NCBI RefSeq assembly: GCF_932294415.1
Contig: NC_065537.1
Span: forward strand, 372,001-436,000
Length of the DNA stretch: 64,000 bases
Reading direction: 5' to 3'
From: Quercus robur
Lineage: Eukaryota; Streptophyta; Magnoliopsida; Fagales; Fagaceae
The notes beneath the pieces were generated by a model. It did no database searches. It was given only the letters and a program-made list of their open reading frames with translations, and was not told the origin of the DNA. Shown here in pieces: positions 1-11,322 of this stretch. The translations under genes and the position numbers were made by a program. How positions within the stretch are numbered: position 1 is the stretch's first letter; every line of letters begins with the position of its first letter.

Positions 1-440
1 TTTTTTTTCTTTTGAAAAATGATGAATACGGCAAGGACACGTCGAGACACAATTGGGACATGTCCTGGGCCAAGAAGACAAAAAGAGCTGAAAACCTTAA
101 ACACACTGTAACGCCGATCTCCTCCCTCTTCTTCTTCTTCTCATAGAGCTCAGGCCAACTCTTTTGCAATTTCCCCCTTCTGCCCTTTTCCCCTGTTTGT
201 CCATGTGTGATTTATCTTTATTTTGTCTGCCTCACACTATCACAAACACGTGAAGCATTTATCTCCACCCACTCATGTGAATAGCTTCTTTTCAAACTTG
301 TCTTTTATAAGTTAAAATCCACCACCCATCAAGCCAGGTAATTATAAGTTATAACCTTTTATAATTTTATTAAAAGATTTTTTTAAAATTATTTAAAAAC
401 AAATAATGTTTTTGTTATAAAACAAATTTTGTAAGTTTTG

Positions 441-490
<50 letters not shown>

Positions 491-1106
491 GTACCCTTGT
501 CGTACTTGTGTCCTAATTTTTCAAAAATTGCCATGTCGCTTTATCATACCCATGCCGGTATCCTAGTCAGTACTTCCTAATTTGTATGTTGCATTCATCA
601 AGACCGGTATCCTAGTCAGTCCTTCCAAATTTGTATATTGCATTCATCAAGATGAGAATCCTATTTCAAATTCCTTTTTTGTGAAAAAGAAGTCTTTTCT
701 TTTAAAACATTAGAAGATTCCTCATTTAAGTTCTTGTCTTTAAAACATTTTCTAGTAAAGTTGAAATTAGAAGAGATCTATGCGTTTAAGATCTACATAT
801 CTGCTTCTCCAAAAAAAAAAACTATGTATCTATAAAGTAAAGAAATGGAACCTAAATAAGTGATTCCATTTGATTAATTTGGAAACAAGAGAATTACCAC
901 GGGTAACAAATGAATTTGGGTGGTACAATCCACACATCTAGATGTCTCTTAAATCATTACAATTTATGATCAATTTACGGTTGTTGTTGATTTTATCGTG
1001 TTTGAGTATGTTGTTGAGATTAGTATTTTTATGTTTAATGCATTGACACCCCGGCTTTTTTTATCCTCTTCTTTTCTGATATAGTTTTTAATAATTTTTT
1101 CTACAG
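1..1106. other. Intron or upstream sequence of the beta-lactamase-domain gene, no exon recognised
   Basis: No coding exon can be supported here. The stretch ends with a pyrimidine-rich acceptor (tttttctacag) directly before the first recognised exon, so at least its right part is intron. It holds a (TA)n microsatellite at about 446-483 and a 49-bp tandem duplication (555-603 and 604-652, starting ccggtatcctagtcagt, a few mismatches). The ABC1-kinase exons expected upstream in this gene family were not found here and should lie left of the window. Confidence 0.6.
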
Positions 1107-4100
1107 GTCTGTGCCTACAAAGATGGAGAGGTTATAATTGACACTGCTGCTGGAGTGCTTGGTAATTATGATCCTCGTCCAGTGCAGCCTGATAGCCTTT
1201 TTCCTGTTTTCTCTGTGACAAAGGCTATCACAGCGGGAATGTTACATTGGTTGGTTGACAATGGGTACGTTATAGAATTTTATGAATGTCAAAGGTTTAT
1301 CTTTTCAAATCAAATGATACAAATCCTTTTTGTTTACTTTATTATAAACAATTAACTGGAATCCCTTTTTGGGTCTTATAAATTTATTAGGGAAAAATCT
1401 GTTGCATACAGTGTTACACACTCTGCCCAAAACAACTCACGTTTTCAATTGTTTTGGCCGTGTGTATTTGAATGATGGGTGTACGATAGTCTGTATTTGT
1501 CCATCCACTTGAAAATTTGGTGTACACTGGAAATTTGGTGTACAATGGAGAGTTTAAGTCAATCTCAATGACATCAAAATACTAGCATGATGTGAAAAAT
1601 ATAAATGCATGGCCAAACATCAGTGTATCTTAAATTGAAATATGATAAATAATGTGTAGTAATGTTACAGTTACTTCATATATTCCTAGAGGTAATAAAA
1701 TATATATATGTGTGTATTTTTTTTTTTTTTTTTTTTTTTGGGGGGGGGGGGGGGGGGTTGTGGGGGGAGGTGGGGGCTACCCCTTGTTGGCATCGCCCTC
1801 TTTACCAAGAGAAGAAAAACTTGGGTTGAAAATTTCCTTATCCCTCCACAACATAATGTCTCTGTAATAATTGCTTTCAAAAGCCATACATGACTCACAG
1901 GTACTTTCATAATTAATAAACTTTTGACATAATTTCTGTAATTCTAGAATGAAGTAATTGTAAACCATATCACGTACCCTTGTTTTCCCAAATCTTTCTT
2001 TTTTTTTCCTTTGCACTGTTGATGAATCACAATTCTAAACATTTACATGAACCATGTCAAAACTTAGGATGTTTCTTTTTTTCTTTTTTTGCTGGGGTGG
2101 GGGGCTGGATTGGGGGTACTTCTACAAATGTATTGATGCTTTCTTGAACACTGACGAAAGTACACAACTTTAAACCTAAAACTTTTATTTTACATGTAAT
2201 TACAAATGTAGAAATTCATTAATAATTGTTTTCTGGGCATATTATCTGGACTTTAATATTTGTTTATGAACATTTTATTGCCCAGAAAGCTGAAGCTCGA
2301 GGAAAATGTTGCAAATATCTGGCCAGAGTTTGGATCAAATAGGAAAGATCTCATCAAGGTTTAAATTTTATCTCACTTTCTGATAAACTTCTCCCTGTAT
2401 CAACTGTCATTCTTAATTAACTTTTTGTTTGATTTTTTTCCATTATCTTTCTAGGTCCATCATGTGCTTAACCATACATCTGGTCTTCATAATGCTTTAG
2501 CAGACATCATCAGAGAAGATCCTTTACAATTGTCTGACTGGGATGAGTGTTTGAATCATATTGCTTTGTCAGTACCTGAGACTGAACCTGGCCAAGAGCA
2601 GTTGTATCACCATCTATCTTTTGGCTGGCTATGTGGTGGCATTATTGAGGTATAATTGCTTGCCAATATGTTAGAATATTTTGATCATGTTTAAATTTAT
2701 CTAAACTCTCTGCTAAACTTTTTTATTCCTGGTTGGGATCTCTAAATAAAGCAGTGAAATAAAATATGGTATTTGATTATCATCTGTTCCCTATAGGAAT
2801 TTTAGGTTGAGGAAGTTACATTGAAAACTGTTTAAATACTAAAAAACTATTGTTTGAACTCACATTCCAAACGGGCCCTAATCTTTCCCCCTTAGTTTAG
2901 GAACAGGGTCTATTAGCCCCTAAACATGGTAAAAAAGAATTTTGAGGCTCGATAAAGATTTTATTTTCCTGCCTTATACATGTCCACTTCATTTGTTCTG
3001 ATAGATTTAATCTCGCTCTCTCTCTCTTTAACACTCCTATGGAGCTAGACTGTTGATCTCTTCATTCTATTAGCAATGGCCGTCTAGGAGTTGGTGCATC
3101 TTTCAGATATCATGTTTTTTCTAGCATGCCTCCTGTGTTTGGATTGTCAGTTCGATCTGGATTGATAGGTCTATTGGAGACATCAAAGTGCTTTATTAAT
3201 CTTGTGGTTTTTTTATTCGTGAAAACTTCCTTGATGTTCTAAACCTTACCTTCTCTGCTGTTCTAATATTCTGTTTCGATATAATAGCACGCATCTGGGA
3301 AAAAATTTAAGGAGATTCTTGAAGAAGCATTCATTCATCCCCTCCAAATTGAAGGCGAGTTATATATTGGAATTCCTCCAGGCAAGTGTTGGACTTATAC
3401 TTTGTTAATTCTCTTGCTTCGTTGTGTAGAATATTTGTACACATGATTGTATTGTATTCTTCTCTCATTTATGTTGAACTACAGTTTAGTTTATGTTTCT
3501 AATGGTTAATTTATTTAGTGTTGTGGTACTTATTTGAGGGGAAAAAGATTTTGTTTATAGTAATTATTGTTTGTGAAAAATAGTGTTAGTGGTAGCTGGG
3601 CTATTATCTTCCTTATCACCATGTGCAATGGCTCCTCTTCAGGTGTGGAATCTCGACTTGCAACACTTACTACAGATAGAGATGATCTTCAGAAGCTCTC
3701 AGGGATCAGCAGTCGTCTTGCAACATGTACACTAAATAAAGATGATCATGAGAAGCTCTCACGCGTCATCAGTCGTTTTGACGTAACCTCCACAATCCAG
3801 CTGGGTGATGTTTCCCAACTTGCAACCACCCTGCCTGTTACATTCAACAGTCTCAACATTCGTCGTGCCATCATACCTGCTGCTAATGGACATTGCTCAG
3901 CCCGTGCACTTGCACGTTACTACGCAGCCCTAGCTGATGGTGGTATGGTACCTTGGCCCCATTCTTCTTCTTCCAAGCCACCACTTGGCAGCCACCCACA
4001 CATCCCCAAATTTCCTTCCCAAAAGACCAGCAAGAGGCAGAAAAGTAGCAAAACCAAGGAGGTATTTGCTGCTGCAATTAACAGAACTAATGATTATGAA

Positions 4101-4601
4101 AAGAAACCAAATTACAGTGATGTTAGCCATAGTAGAAATTCCAGCAATGATAGTTGTACTAGGCTTGTGAATGATAGCGGCAATAGCAATAGCATTAGTA
4201 TGACTGACAGCAGTGAAGATAGTAATCCTCGAAACAATTCTGTTGGTAGGATTTTTAGCAATCCTAGAATTCATGATGCATTCTTGGGTGTTGGTGAATA
4301 TGGAAATCTCGCTTTGCCAAATGGGAAATTTGGCTTAGGGTTTAGGAGGTCTATTTCTGAGGATGGGTCCCTTGTTGGCTTTGGGCACTCAGGACTGGGC
4401 GGATCAACCGGCTTTGCTGACATGAATAACAGGTTTGCTATTGCTGTGACCGTGAACAAAATGTCTTTTGGGGCTGTAACTGGAAACATCATTAATTTTG
4501 TTTGTTCGGAGTTGAATATCCCGGTGCCAGAGGAGTTCTCAATATTCAGTGAGATGGGACCCAATGCACAGATATGTTTGGGGAGACTTCTGAATAATTG
4601 A
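1107..4601 (+). CDS. ABC1/beta-lactamase-domain protein (AT5G24810-like), C-terminal beta-lactamase part
   Basis: Five exons are read as 1107-1264, 2286-2358, 2455-2649, 3288-3381 and 3643-4601; they sum to 1479 nt and keep one open frame to a TGA-terminated 492 residues. The product matches the C-terminal serine beta-lactamase-like domain of the plant proteins that fuse an ABC1/UbiB atypical kinase to a class C-type beta-lactamase/transpeptidase fold. Visible motifs are SVTK (S-x-x-K, Ser codon at 1212), HHVLNHTSGLHNAL, LYHHLSFGWLCGGI at the position of the Y-x-N motif, and GHSGLGGS (H-x-G) near the C-terminus. A Ser/Asn-rich low-complexity insert lies between the core and the last motif. 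The N-terminal kinase exons are outside the window. The intron after 3381 has a GC donor. The enzymatic role in plants is not established; an esterase or peptidase activity is only an inference from the fold. Confidence 0.9.
1717..1757. repeat. T23-G18 compound homopolymer in the first visible intron
   Basis: A run of 23 T (1717-1739) is followed directly by 18 G (1740-1757) and then by further G-runs (ggggggaggtggggg) to about 1776. It sits inside the 1265-2285 intron on the coding strand, so the pre-mRNA would carry the G-rich tract. Confidence 0.9.
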
Positions 4602-4626
4602 GGATGGGAGTGAATTGTAAGCCTGT

Positions 4627-4675
4627 ACCAAGAAGGCTTTTCTTTTTTTTTTTGAAAGGACCAAGAAGGCTTTTC
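4627..4675. mobile_element. Minimal poly-T retroinsertion with 16-bp target duplication (3' UTR of the first gene)
   Basis: The 16-mer accaagaaggcttttc occurs at 4627-4642 and again at 4660-4675. Between the copies is only T11 followed by gaaagg (17 bp). A perfect duplication around a poly-T tract is what target-primed reverse transcription leaves when only the poly-A end of a LINE or SINE transcript is copied, here in minus orientation. It lies within 75 bp downstream of the stop codon. Confidence 0.65.
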
Positions 4676-4890
4676 GACTCTTATTATATACCCAAGGAAA
4701 ATGTAGATGTCAGTGTTTTAAATTTATACCGTAATGCTTAATTCTTACACTGGATTCGAGAACACGAACGGCATGTTCTAGAACTTTTTTAATGCACAGG
4801 TTTGCTCTATTGCAGGTTTTATCTTTGTGTGTTCTGTTTTGTATTTTTCCCCCTTCTTAGCTAAAAGGTTATTAGTAAAACACACACACA

Positions 4891-5530
4891 CATTAAGGGA
4901 ATGACGCCGTCGTTCCCCTTCCCTGAATCAAAACATAGAAAGTGCAAAAAGAGGGTCTAAAACAGAGAGTATTCATCTTAAAACAGAGAGTAAATTAGAT
5001 AGAACTACAACGTTTGATGCTCCTATAAATCTAAGTTTTAATACTCAACAGAAAAAGACACCAAACACACAGCAATTCATTGTTCTGCTACTACTTATAT
5101 CCAAAAAAACACACTAAAAAAACTGGGTTTTCATCATACCTAAACTTGGCTGGAGCTGGAGCTACGGAGTACACCCATCACTGATTCAGTCAATATAGGG
5201 ATTCTCGATTTAAATTTCTCGGCCTCAATCTCTGCAAATCGGTCTTCATTAGAACTCAATCATTGATTATGTCAAACCAATTCATAATATCTTTGCAAAT
5301 CAGTCTTGAATAGTCAAACGGACTCAGTTTCCTACTCGGTCTCTCTCTCTCAGTCCGACTCAGTTTCTCATGCTCGGTCTCTCTCTCTCATTCCGACTCA
5401 ATTTCTCTCTCAAACGGACTCAGTCTCTCTCTCAAATCGTTTCCCCAATTACTCTAAGTTAGGCATTTGGGTGGGTTGATTTCTTTGTTTTGATTCAGGG
5501 AAGGGGAACGACTACGTCGTTCCCTTAATG
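4891..5530. mobile_element. 640-bp element with 44-bp terminal inverted repeats
   Basis: The left end (4891-4934, beginning cattaagggaatgacgccg) is the inverse of the right end (5487-5530, ending ctacgtcgttcccttaatg), with only about three mismatches over 44 bp. Each TIR contains its own near-palindrome around gacgNNgtcgttcc. The interior is non-coding and carries CT-rich short tandem repeats with the word ccgactcagtttctc (about 5330-5450). No unambiguous target duplication is visible because the flanks are (CA)n on the left and poly-T on the right. The superfamily is not assigned. Confidence 0.75.
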
Positions 5531-5577
5531 TTTTTTTTTTTTTTTTTCAGATTTTTCTTATTTTATTTTAATTCTAA

Positions 5578-5622
<45 letters not shown>

Positions 5623-6612
5623 AAAACGGCATCGTTTCAAGCATATCTAACGGCAACACTAACTGAGTTGTAACGGAGCCTTGAATTGACAAAAATTAAA
5701 AGTTAGAGGACTGAATTGACAAAACTAAAAGTTAGAGGACTGAAATGAAAAACAGTGAAAGTTAAAGGGTCAGTTTTACATTTTTGCCTAAACTTAAATA
5801 TTTATTGTGCTGTATAATGGTGTACCGACTACTGACACAAAGCTGCTCATCCTTGCCAACTTCAGGTATTCATAATAAATTTTCTAACCTTCATTTATTT
5901 AAGTTAAATATTGGCTCTTTTTCTTCTTCTTTTTTTCGTTGTTTTCCCTCCCTCCAATCCATATAAGATTTAAATACATTTACTTAAAACTACAATAAAT
6001 AAGCCTTAGATCCTTAAAGATACGAAACAAATAAAAAGACAACTCTGCAATAACGGATTTTTATATTTTATTCCTGTTCTTTGTTTGATTTCAAACTATC
6101 CCTTCTAAAAGTACCAAATGACTGGCATTTTATGCATCTCATATGTCAAAAGTTGTAATGAAAATGCTTTTCATGTTTGCTCCCTAGTCTAGATTCTACG
6201 ACTGTATTTATTTATGCATTTTTGGGCTAAAATGGTTGTTTAATGATCAATTCTAAAATCTAAAGATAACAAGATATATTATTGCTTTTTCTTAATGTTG
6301 ACCAGCCCTCTACGTCTGGGGTATAATTCATATAGAGCCTGTGGGTTTTCCTTGTAAACCAAAATTGTAGAAGATATTAATAAAATAAAAAAAATAAAAA
6401 CCATTATAGTAGTACATCCACGTGATGTGAGCAGCAGTGCATGAAGGAGTACAATAATTAAGCAGGAAACAATTGAATATAATCATTACAACTAAAAAAT
6501 GCGGTTTCTGCCCCTCATGTGCTTTCTTAGGCAACACAACGGTGACCACGCAGCCGCGCGGTGAGCACAAAGCGAACTATTCTTTCGCCTTTTACTAAAG
6601 GCAACACAACGG

Positions 6613-6648
<36 letters not shown>
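5531..6648. other. Intergenic sequence with repeat debris
   Basis: No gene seen. It holds a 38-nt poly-A run (5581-5618), then a repeat-like segment with the word aaacggcatcgtttc and a short tandem duplication of gacaaaa(tt)aaaagttagaggactgaa (about 5685-5745), and a (TA)n tract near 6620-6646. The gacaaaact/aggactgaa segment resembles terminal sequence of plant TIR elements, but no partner end was found. Confidence 0.5.
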
Positions 6649-6649
<1 letters not shown>

Positions 6650-6840
6650 CAAAGCACACCTTCGGCGAGCATCCCCCTATCCTGCCATGCCTTTTCCATG
6701 AGAGCATTGTCTCCCAAAACTTCAGCTGAAAATTCTGCTTTGCATCCCAAACCCCAAAACTTCAGCTGAAAATTCTGCTTTGCATCCCAAACCACCGAGA
6801 TCAAATTGTTTATCAAACCCTGCAGCAGTACATGCATGAA
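6649..6840 (-). pseudogene. Exon-like fragment broken by a 40-bp tandem duplication
   Basis: On the minus strand, an acceptor-like tgctgcag (about 6819-6826) is followed by a reading frame running to a donor-like gccgaag|gtgtgc near 6660. The frame is interrupted by a perfect 40-bp tandem duplication (6713-6752 and 6753-6792). Since 40 is not a multiple of three, the peptide GLGCKAEFSAEVLG is encoded in two different frames, one on each side of the duplication. Downstream of it reads DNALMEKAWQDRGMLAEG. I do not recognise the parent gene. It could be a decayed exon or a chance frame; no second exon was found nearby. Confidence 0.4.
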
Positions 6841-7862
6841 ATTGCTTGAACGGTAAGAATACAGAAATAAAGAAATCCATTAAGAAGAGTAAAATCAGAA
6901 TCATTCAGCATCATGACTTGCTAAGCATCTGTGCCACTGATGGCTGAAAACAAATAAAATTTCTGCAAAACATTAATTAGTGAGAAGACTGCAAATGCAA
7001 CAGTAGAAATAACTTAATTTTTATTCATTTAAGTAACAACAAATTGTGAGCTGTCTCATGAAGGAGCCACGGAAGGTATATGACCCCATTATCTTTTTAC
7101 ATGGTAAAGCAAGAAATTCATCAAACAGGTGGAGGCGGAGTAAGAGATTCAAATGATCTTGATGTTTCTGCTCTGATCCTTAAAGATTAAAGAATATGTT
7201 AAGTTGCTAAGTAAAATTATTGCTGAAGCAAAAGATAGTCCAACGATTCTTCCTTTGCATCAAACTAGACCTAGAATCTCCTTTCAGCTTACTGCCTTCC
7301 ATTCCATGGTGACCTGAACCACTCAAGATTCTGACTAGACAGGTCGTCTTACCATTTATGATCGTGAATATTTTTTCCTAGCCACAATATTAGCTTAGTG
7401 AAGACAGATCACTCCGTCGTCATAGTTTATAAAGTTTTTGCACGTTCTGGTGCAATCTATGATCTCTCACTTAAGATATTTCTGAACCTCTTGATGACCT
7501 TGTAGCTATAGGCTCATTTCTGGCCTCAATTTGCACCTCATGGGTCATGGTTTATCTAAGTAGCACACTCGCGCATAGGCACAATCCCATTAGACATAAC
7601 CATGCAAAATAACTAAAATGACTTTGTAACTACAGTTATGCAAAGAGATATATAGCATCCCTCCCTTCACACCCATACAAGGAAGAACTGACATAAATAA
7701 TATTGTACGACTCATTTTACATAAAACATATGAAATGTAAAGTTCATTTACAAAAACGTAATAATATAACGATCTTTCTCTAATGTCATTTATTTTATAG
7801 TATGTGTAATTATGAAAAAATATTGAAGATTTAGCTACAAAAATAGGAGTTGGCTCCTGAAA
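6841..7862. other. Intergenic, nothing recognised
   Basis: About 1 kb of AT-rich sequence with no coding frame similar to a known family, no inverted terminal repeats and no tandem array that I can see. Confidence 0.6.
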
Positions 7863-8460
7863 TATATGAGTAGGACTATCCAAGAGACCCGGCAACCCGC
7901 TCAACCCGGCCAACCCGCCCACGTCCAACCCGCCGCCACCCGATCCGACGACTCCGATGGTCGAACGTGGGTTCCGGCGAAGCTAACCCAACCCCATGTA
8001 GTTCGGTTGTCAGTTTTTGGTTTCCAAACCCGTGACACCTGTCCCGAACTGAATCCTTATCCTTTCCGGCAAAGTATTACGATTTTCCGACCAGATCCAG
8101 CGAGATCTCACTGTTATCCGACGAAATCTAGGCCAGATCTCAACGGATCCGGCCAGATTTCTGTCCGATCTCGACGGATCCGACCAGATATCTGCTAGAT
8201 CTCACCGGATCCAGCCAGATTTCGGCTAGAGCTTGACGGATCCGGCCAGATCTCGCCGGATTCAGCCAGATTTCATCCCCAGTGATAAACCTGATACCGA
8301 CCCGAATTAACCCGAAACCGACGAGACCCAAACCGAAAAATCTGACCATGTCTCCGGGTCGGTTTCGGGTCAATTTTTTATTCACCTGCCCTAGTCAGGT
8401 CGAGTCTGGGTTGGGCACATACCCGACCCGGCCCAACTCGTGGACACCCCTATATATGAG
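7863..8460. mobile_element. Non-autonomous hAT element (MITE) with 8-bp TSD
   Basis: The element spans 7871-8452 (582 bp). The target site tatatgag is duplicated exactly at 7863-7870 and 8453-8460. The ends are imperfect inverted repeats: taggactatccaagag at the left and, read inward from the right, taggggtgtccacgag. An 8-bp TSD together with TAGGGGTGTCCA-like ends is typical of hAT elements. The interior has no transposase frame. It is rich in CCGAACCCG-type words and holds a degenerate minisatellite of about 30-35 bp at 8085-8275, built on ggatccggccagat. Confidence 0.9.
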
Positions 8461-8895
8461 TTAGTCCAATAATACTCTTATAAAAAAAATCTTGTCAATC
8501 GATCTAGTAGTTATAGAGATAATATAGTTTATTATGTCCTCTCTTTTCTTTTTTGTTTTTGTCTTTCTTCTTTTTTCTACTCCTTTCTTACTCAGAGCAA
8601 CTCTCTTTGTTCTTCTCTTTCCCTCGTAGCTCCCCTTTGTTAGTTTTTTTTCCCCTCTAGTCTCTAATAGCAACTCTCCTCTTTTTATTTTTATTCCTAT
8701 ACTCTCTCTACTTTTTTTGGGCTCTATTGGATTCAACACAAAAACTGGTTTTATAAACAACCCATGCATTAGGAACAAAGTAAGAGAGGCTTGATTATAA
8801 TTTTCAGTACATTAATATATATGATTTAAGCTCAATATATGTAAAAAAAACTATATTTAATATTTAGCGCCTTGCTTCACTCGGGTTAGCGCCTT
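8461..8895. other. Intergenic AT-rich sequence
   Basis: No gene is supported. Pyrimidine-rich + strand (8530-8720) produces purine-rich open frames on the minus strand with Lys/Arg-rich low-complexity translations, which are not credible proteins. Confidence 0.5.
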
Positions 8896-11160
8896 TTTGG
8901 AGCCTCGTCGCCTTGGGCGATACAAGGCCTTAATGCCTCAAGGTCGCCTAACTCCTTTGACTACCTTGGGCAAGCCACATCAATGTAGATGTTCCCTTCA
9001 AGTGCTTGAGCTTTGCCCAAGATTCATGCCTCTTCGCTGTGTCTGGATTGCCCTAGAATCCTGTAAGGTGCCAACAACCCACATCCACCCCATTATCTAC
9101 AAACGCATCAATATGTGATTGTGAAAACGTTTGAACCTCCACCGTAATACCCTCTTTCCACAACAGTGCCAATCCACCACTCCTCCCTTCAACAACCCAC
9201 ATCCGCCCCATTATCTACGAACGCATCAATATGTGATTGTGAAAACATTTGAACCTCCACCGTAATACCCTCCTTCCACAACAATGCCAATCCATGTTTC
9301 ATGTTGCATTTGTCTTTCACCAACTCCATCCACTCTCTATTCGATTTTGTCTCAATAAGGAAAATGATACTGGGCTCCTTTATTCGCCGCCTTCTTTAAG
9401 GCTTTAACTGTTTGAAGGTTCCCAAACCCTCGGCAGTTCCAACTTAACAAATTCATTGGTCCCGACAGAGTTGCCCTACAACCTCCGCCGTGGTTTGTGG
9501 ACATTAATGCATCGAATTGTTGAGTCCCCTCAAGCAACCTTACCTTCTTCTCCTTCCCCTTTGATTCTAAGCATTCATCCTCCGTACCAACATGCTTCCT
9601 CTTTGGTTCACCTATCGACCTCAAAGAATCCTCTTCCATTTGATGCATTGGCCTCTCCCTAAGCCTTGTCCAGCTTCCTCGTTTTGCACTAGCCTGACCC
9701 ACTCGGACCTCCTCCAGCTTAGGCTTAGTTTGAGAGTCTTGGAAGTGTACTTTGTTTTTATCCTTACTCTTACTTCATGTGGGCCCTTTGTTACTACTTT
9801 TCTTTTCCATGTTTCTACTTTCCCATCCTAACTTGAACTTAAAATTCAAATCCTCAGTAACTTCTGTTTCTAAAAGAGGTGTGTTTTCCTTAAACTCCTT
9901 AAAATCCGAACCCGTGTGCTTCGTGATATTTCCAGAAACTCCATCCACTCCTTGATTTGAGCTATTGCCAATCCCGTTCAACAATTTATTAGGGATATCT
10001 CTTTTTGAATTTAAAACCCCTGGATCATATTGAATAGCCTTATCAATATCCCTAATAATCTCCTCAAAATCTAGGATTTGTTTATTCAAATTCTCGCCAT
10101 TCCTATCATGCATGTTGTCCATCTTTCTCGGATCTCCGCCGCCACCCTCCGCTTCCATAAGCACCACCTCCTCCACAGAGCTGTAACTCAAGTTGACTTG
10201 GTTTAAGGCTACTGGAGCACTTGTGTTTAGGGTAGGAAACCTAGCCAAAGGTGACTGACTTCAGACACTCCCCAAACTCTCGAACCCTGTACCTCTATTG
10301 TCAGTTTCTTTGCTGGGTTGAATTGTGAAGCCCTAAGCCATGAGCCGAACTGTTATTCATCTGCTGATAATGAACCTCTGCTACTGAGCCATAGAGCACA
10401 ATCCTTATCGTCATGTGAAAGATGACCACACCAATAACAAATATTCAGCAAGCGTTCATACATGAAAGAGGCCCATCCTTCACCAGTTTGATCCCACGAG
10501 ATCTTCCTACCCCTACATAGTGGCTTCTGAATTTCTATGGCAACACAGACTCTCATGAAGTTTCCTCCTCTCATCTCATTAATGTCCTTTGGTTTCATCA
10601 TCGTACCTAGTGTTTCACTAATGCTGAAAGAGGCTTCAACTGTTAATAAGGAGAAAGGTAGGTTATGAATTTGCACCCAGAAAGAGGTTTTATTGAAGCT
10701 TAGATTCATAACCAGAGTTATACCATCGTATCTTTGCAACACCACCAAATTTCTATCAAACGTCCATGACCCCCCTTGGAGAACCTTCTCTACATCCACT
10801 TCCAACTCAAAAGCTATCAACACCAAATTATCACCAGCGGAGGTAACCTCAAAATTCCTTTGTGTACACCATATTGGCCTGAAAGTTCTGGCCACCGCTT
10901 CGATATTCACAGACCTTTGAGTAAGAAACTTCGCTGCCAGAACAAACTCCATTGGTTTTCTTTCCTTTGAGAGATCAACATTCATCCCCTTCATATTTGA
11001 TAGGGACAGCTTTTTCCATCTGTTTACGATGTCATCCATACCTATTGCTAATACTGTTTCTCAAAACCCACAAAGAAAAAACCCCCTAACCTTACTAGTA
11101 ACGTTGTTACTAGAGGGAACTCAACTTCCTTCTCAAAAAGCGAAGGGAAACCCTATGTTA
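8896..11160 (-). mobile_element. L1-type LINE, 5' part only, decayed ORF1 and start of ORF2
   Basis: Reading leftward from 11039, a frame begins MDDIVNRWKKLSLS and shows a DUF4283 gag-like domain followed by a CCHC knuckle (CYWCGHLSHDDKDC), ending at 10353. ORF1 sequence continues in other frames at 10248-9775 and 9702-9450. ORF2 then starts with NLLSWNCRGFGN (apurinic endonuclease N-terminus) and is frameshifted near 9375. After that come endonuclease words such as LIETKSNREWMELV and SHIDAFVDNG, then GF*GNPDTAKRHESWA near 9040-9065 with a stop inside. A 118-bp tandem duplication (9072-9189 and 9190 onward) repeats the LALLWKEG...HIDAF segment. RT and everything 3' of the endonuclease is missing. 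The 5' end is kept and the 3' end lost, the reverse of normal L1 truncation, so a later deletion is inferred. Confidence 0.85.
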
Positions 11161-11322
11161 CAGTGAGAGAAAAGATAGCCCTTATTCTCCTCGCTGAGAA
11201 CTTCGAGTACACAATAGTACTATAATTGTGCAATAAACTTTTTTAGTTAATTTTCTACTTAGATTCTATTCCTTCCTTCATTGTACATAAATAATACTCA
11301 TAATGAGATAACTATCTTAACA
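11154..11322 (-). repeat. Probable left LTR remnant of an older short-LTR element
   Basis: The right part (about 11238-11322, from cttttttagttaattttct to ttaaca) closely matches 17219-17323. The inferred left end (tgttacagtgag) is weaker. Together with the PBS-like site beside the right copy, this suggests two LTRs of one older minus-strand element, now separated by the inserted Copia element. Confidence 0.45.

Noticed and set aside
1652-2016. Overlapping open frames on both strands with Gly, Pro, Phe or Lys runs
   Set aside because: They are translations of the T23-G18 tract within an intron.
3883-4564. Open frames on the minus strand and in another + frame over the last beta-lactamase exon
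   Set aside because: Shadows of the real coding frame; no family features.
8085-8275. Regularly spaced repeats resembling a CRISPR array
   Set aside because: Units are degenerate, spacers are not unique and the block lies inside a hAT MITE in a plant genome.
8140-8778. Minus-strand open frames, one Arg/Gly-rich and one Lys/Arg-rich
   Set aside because: The first is the hAT minisatellite, the second a pyrimidine-rich low-complexity tract.
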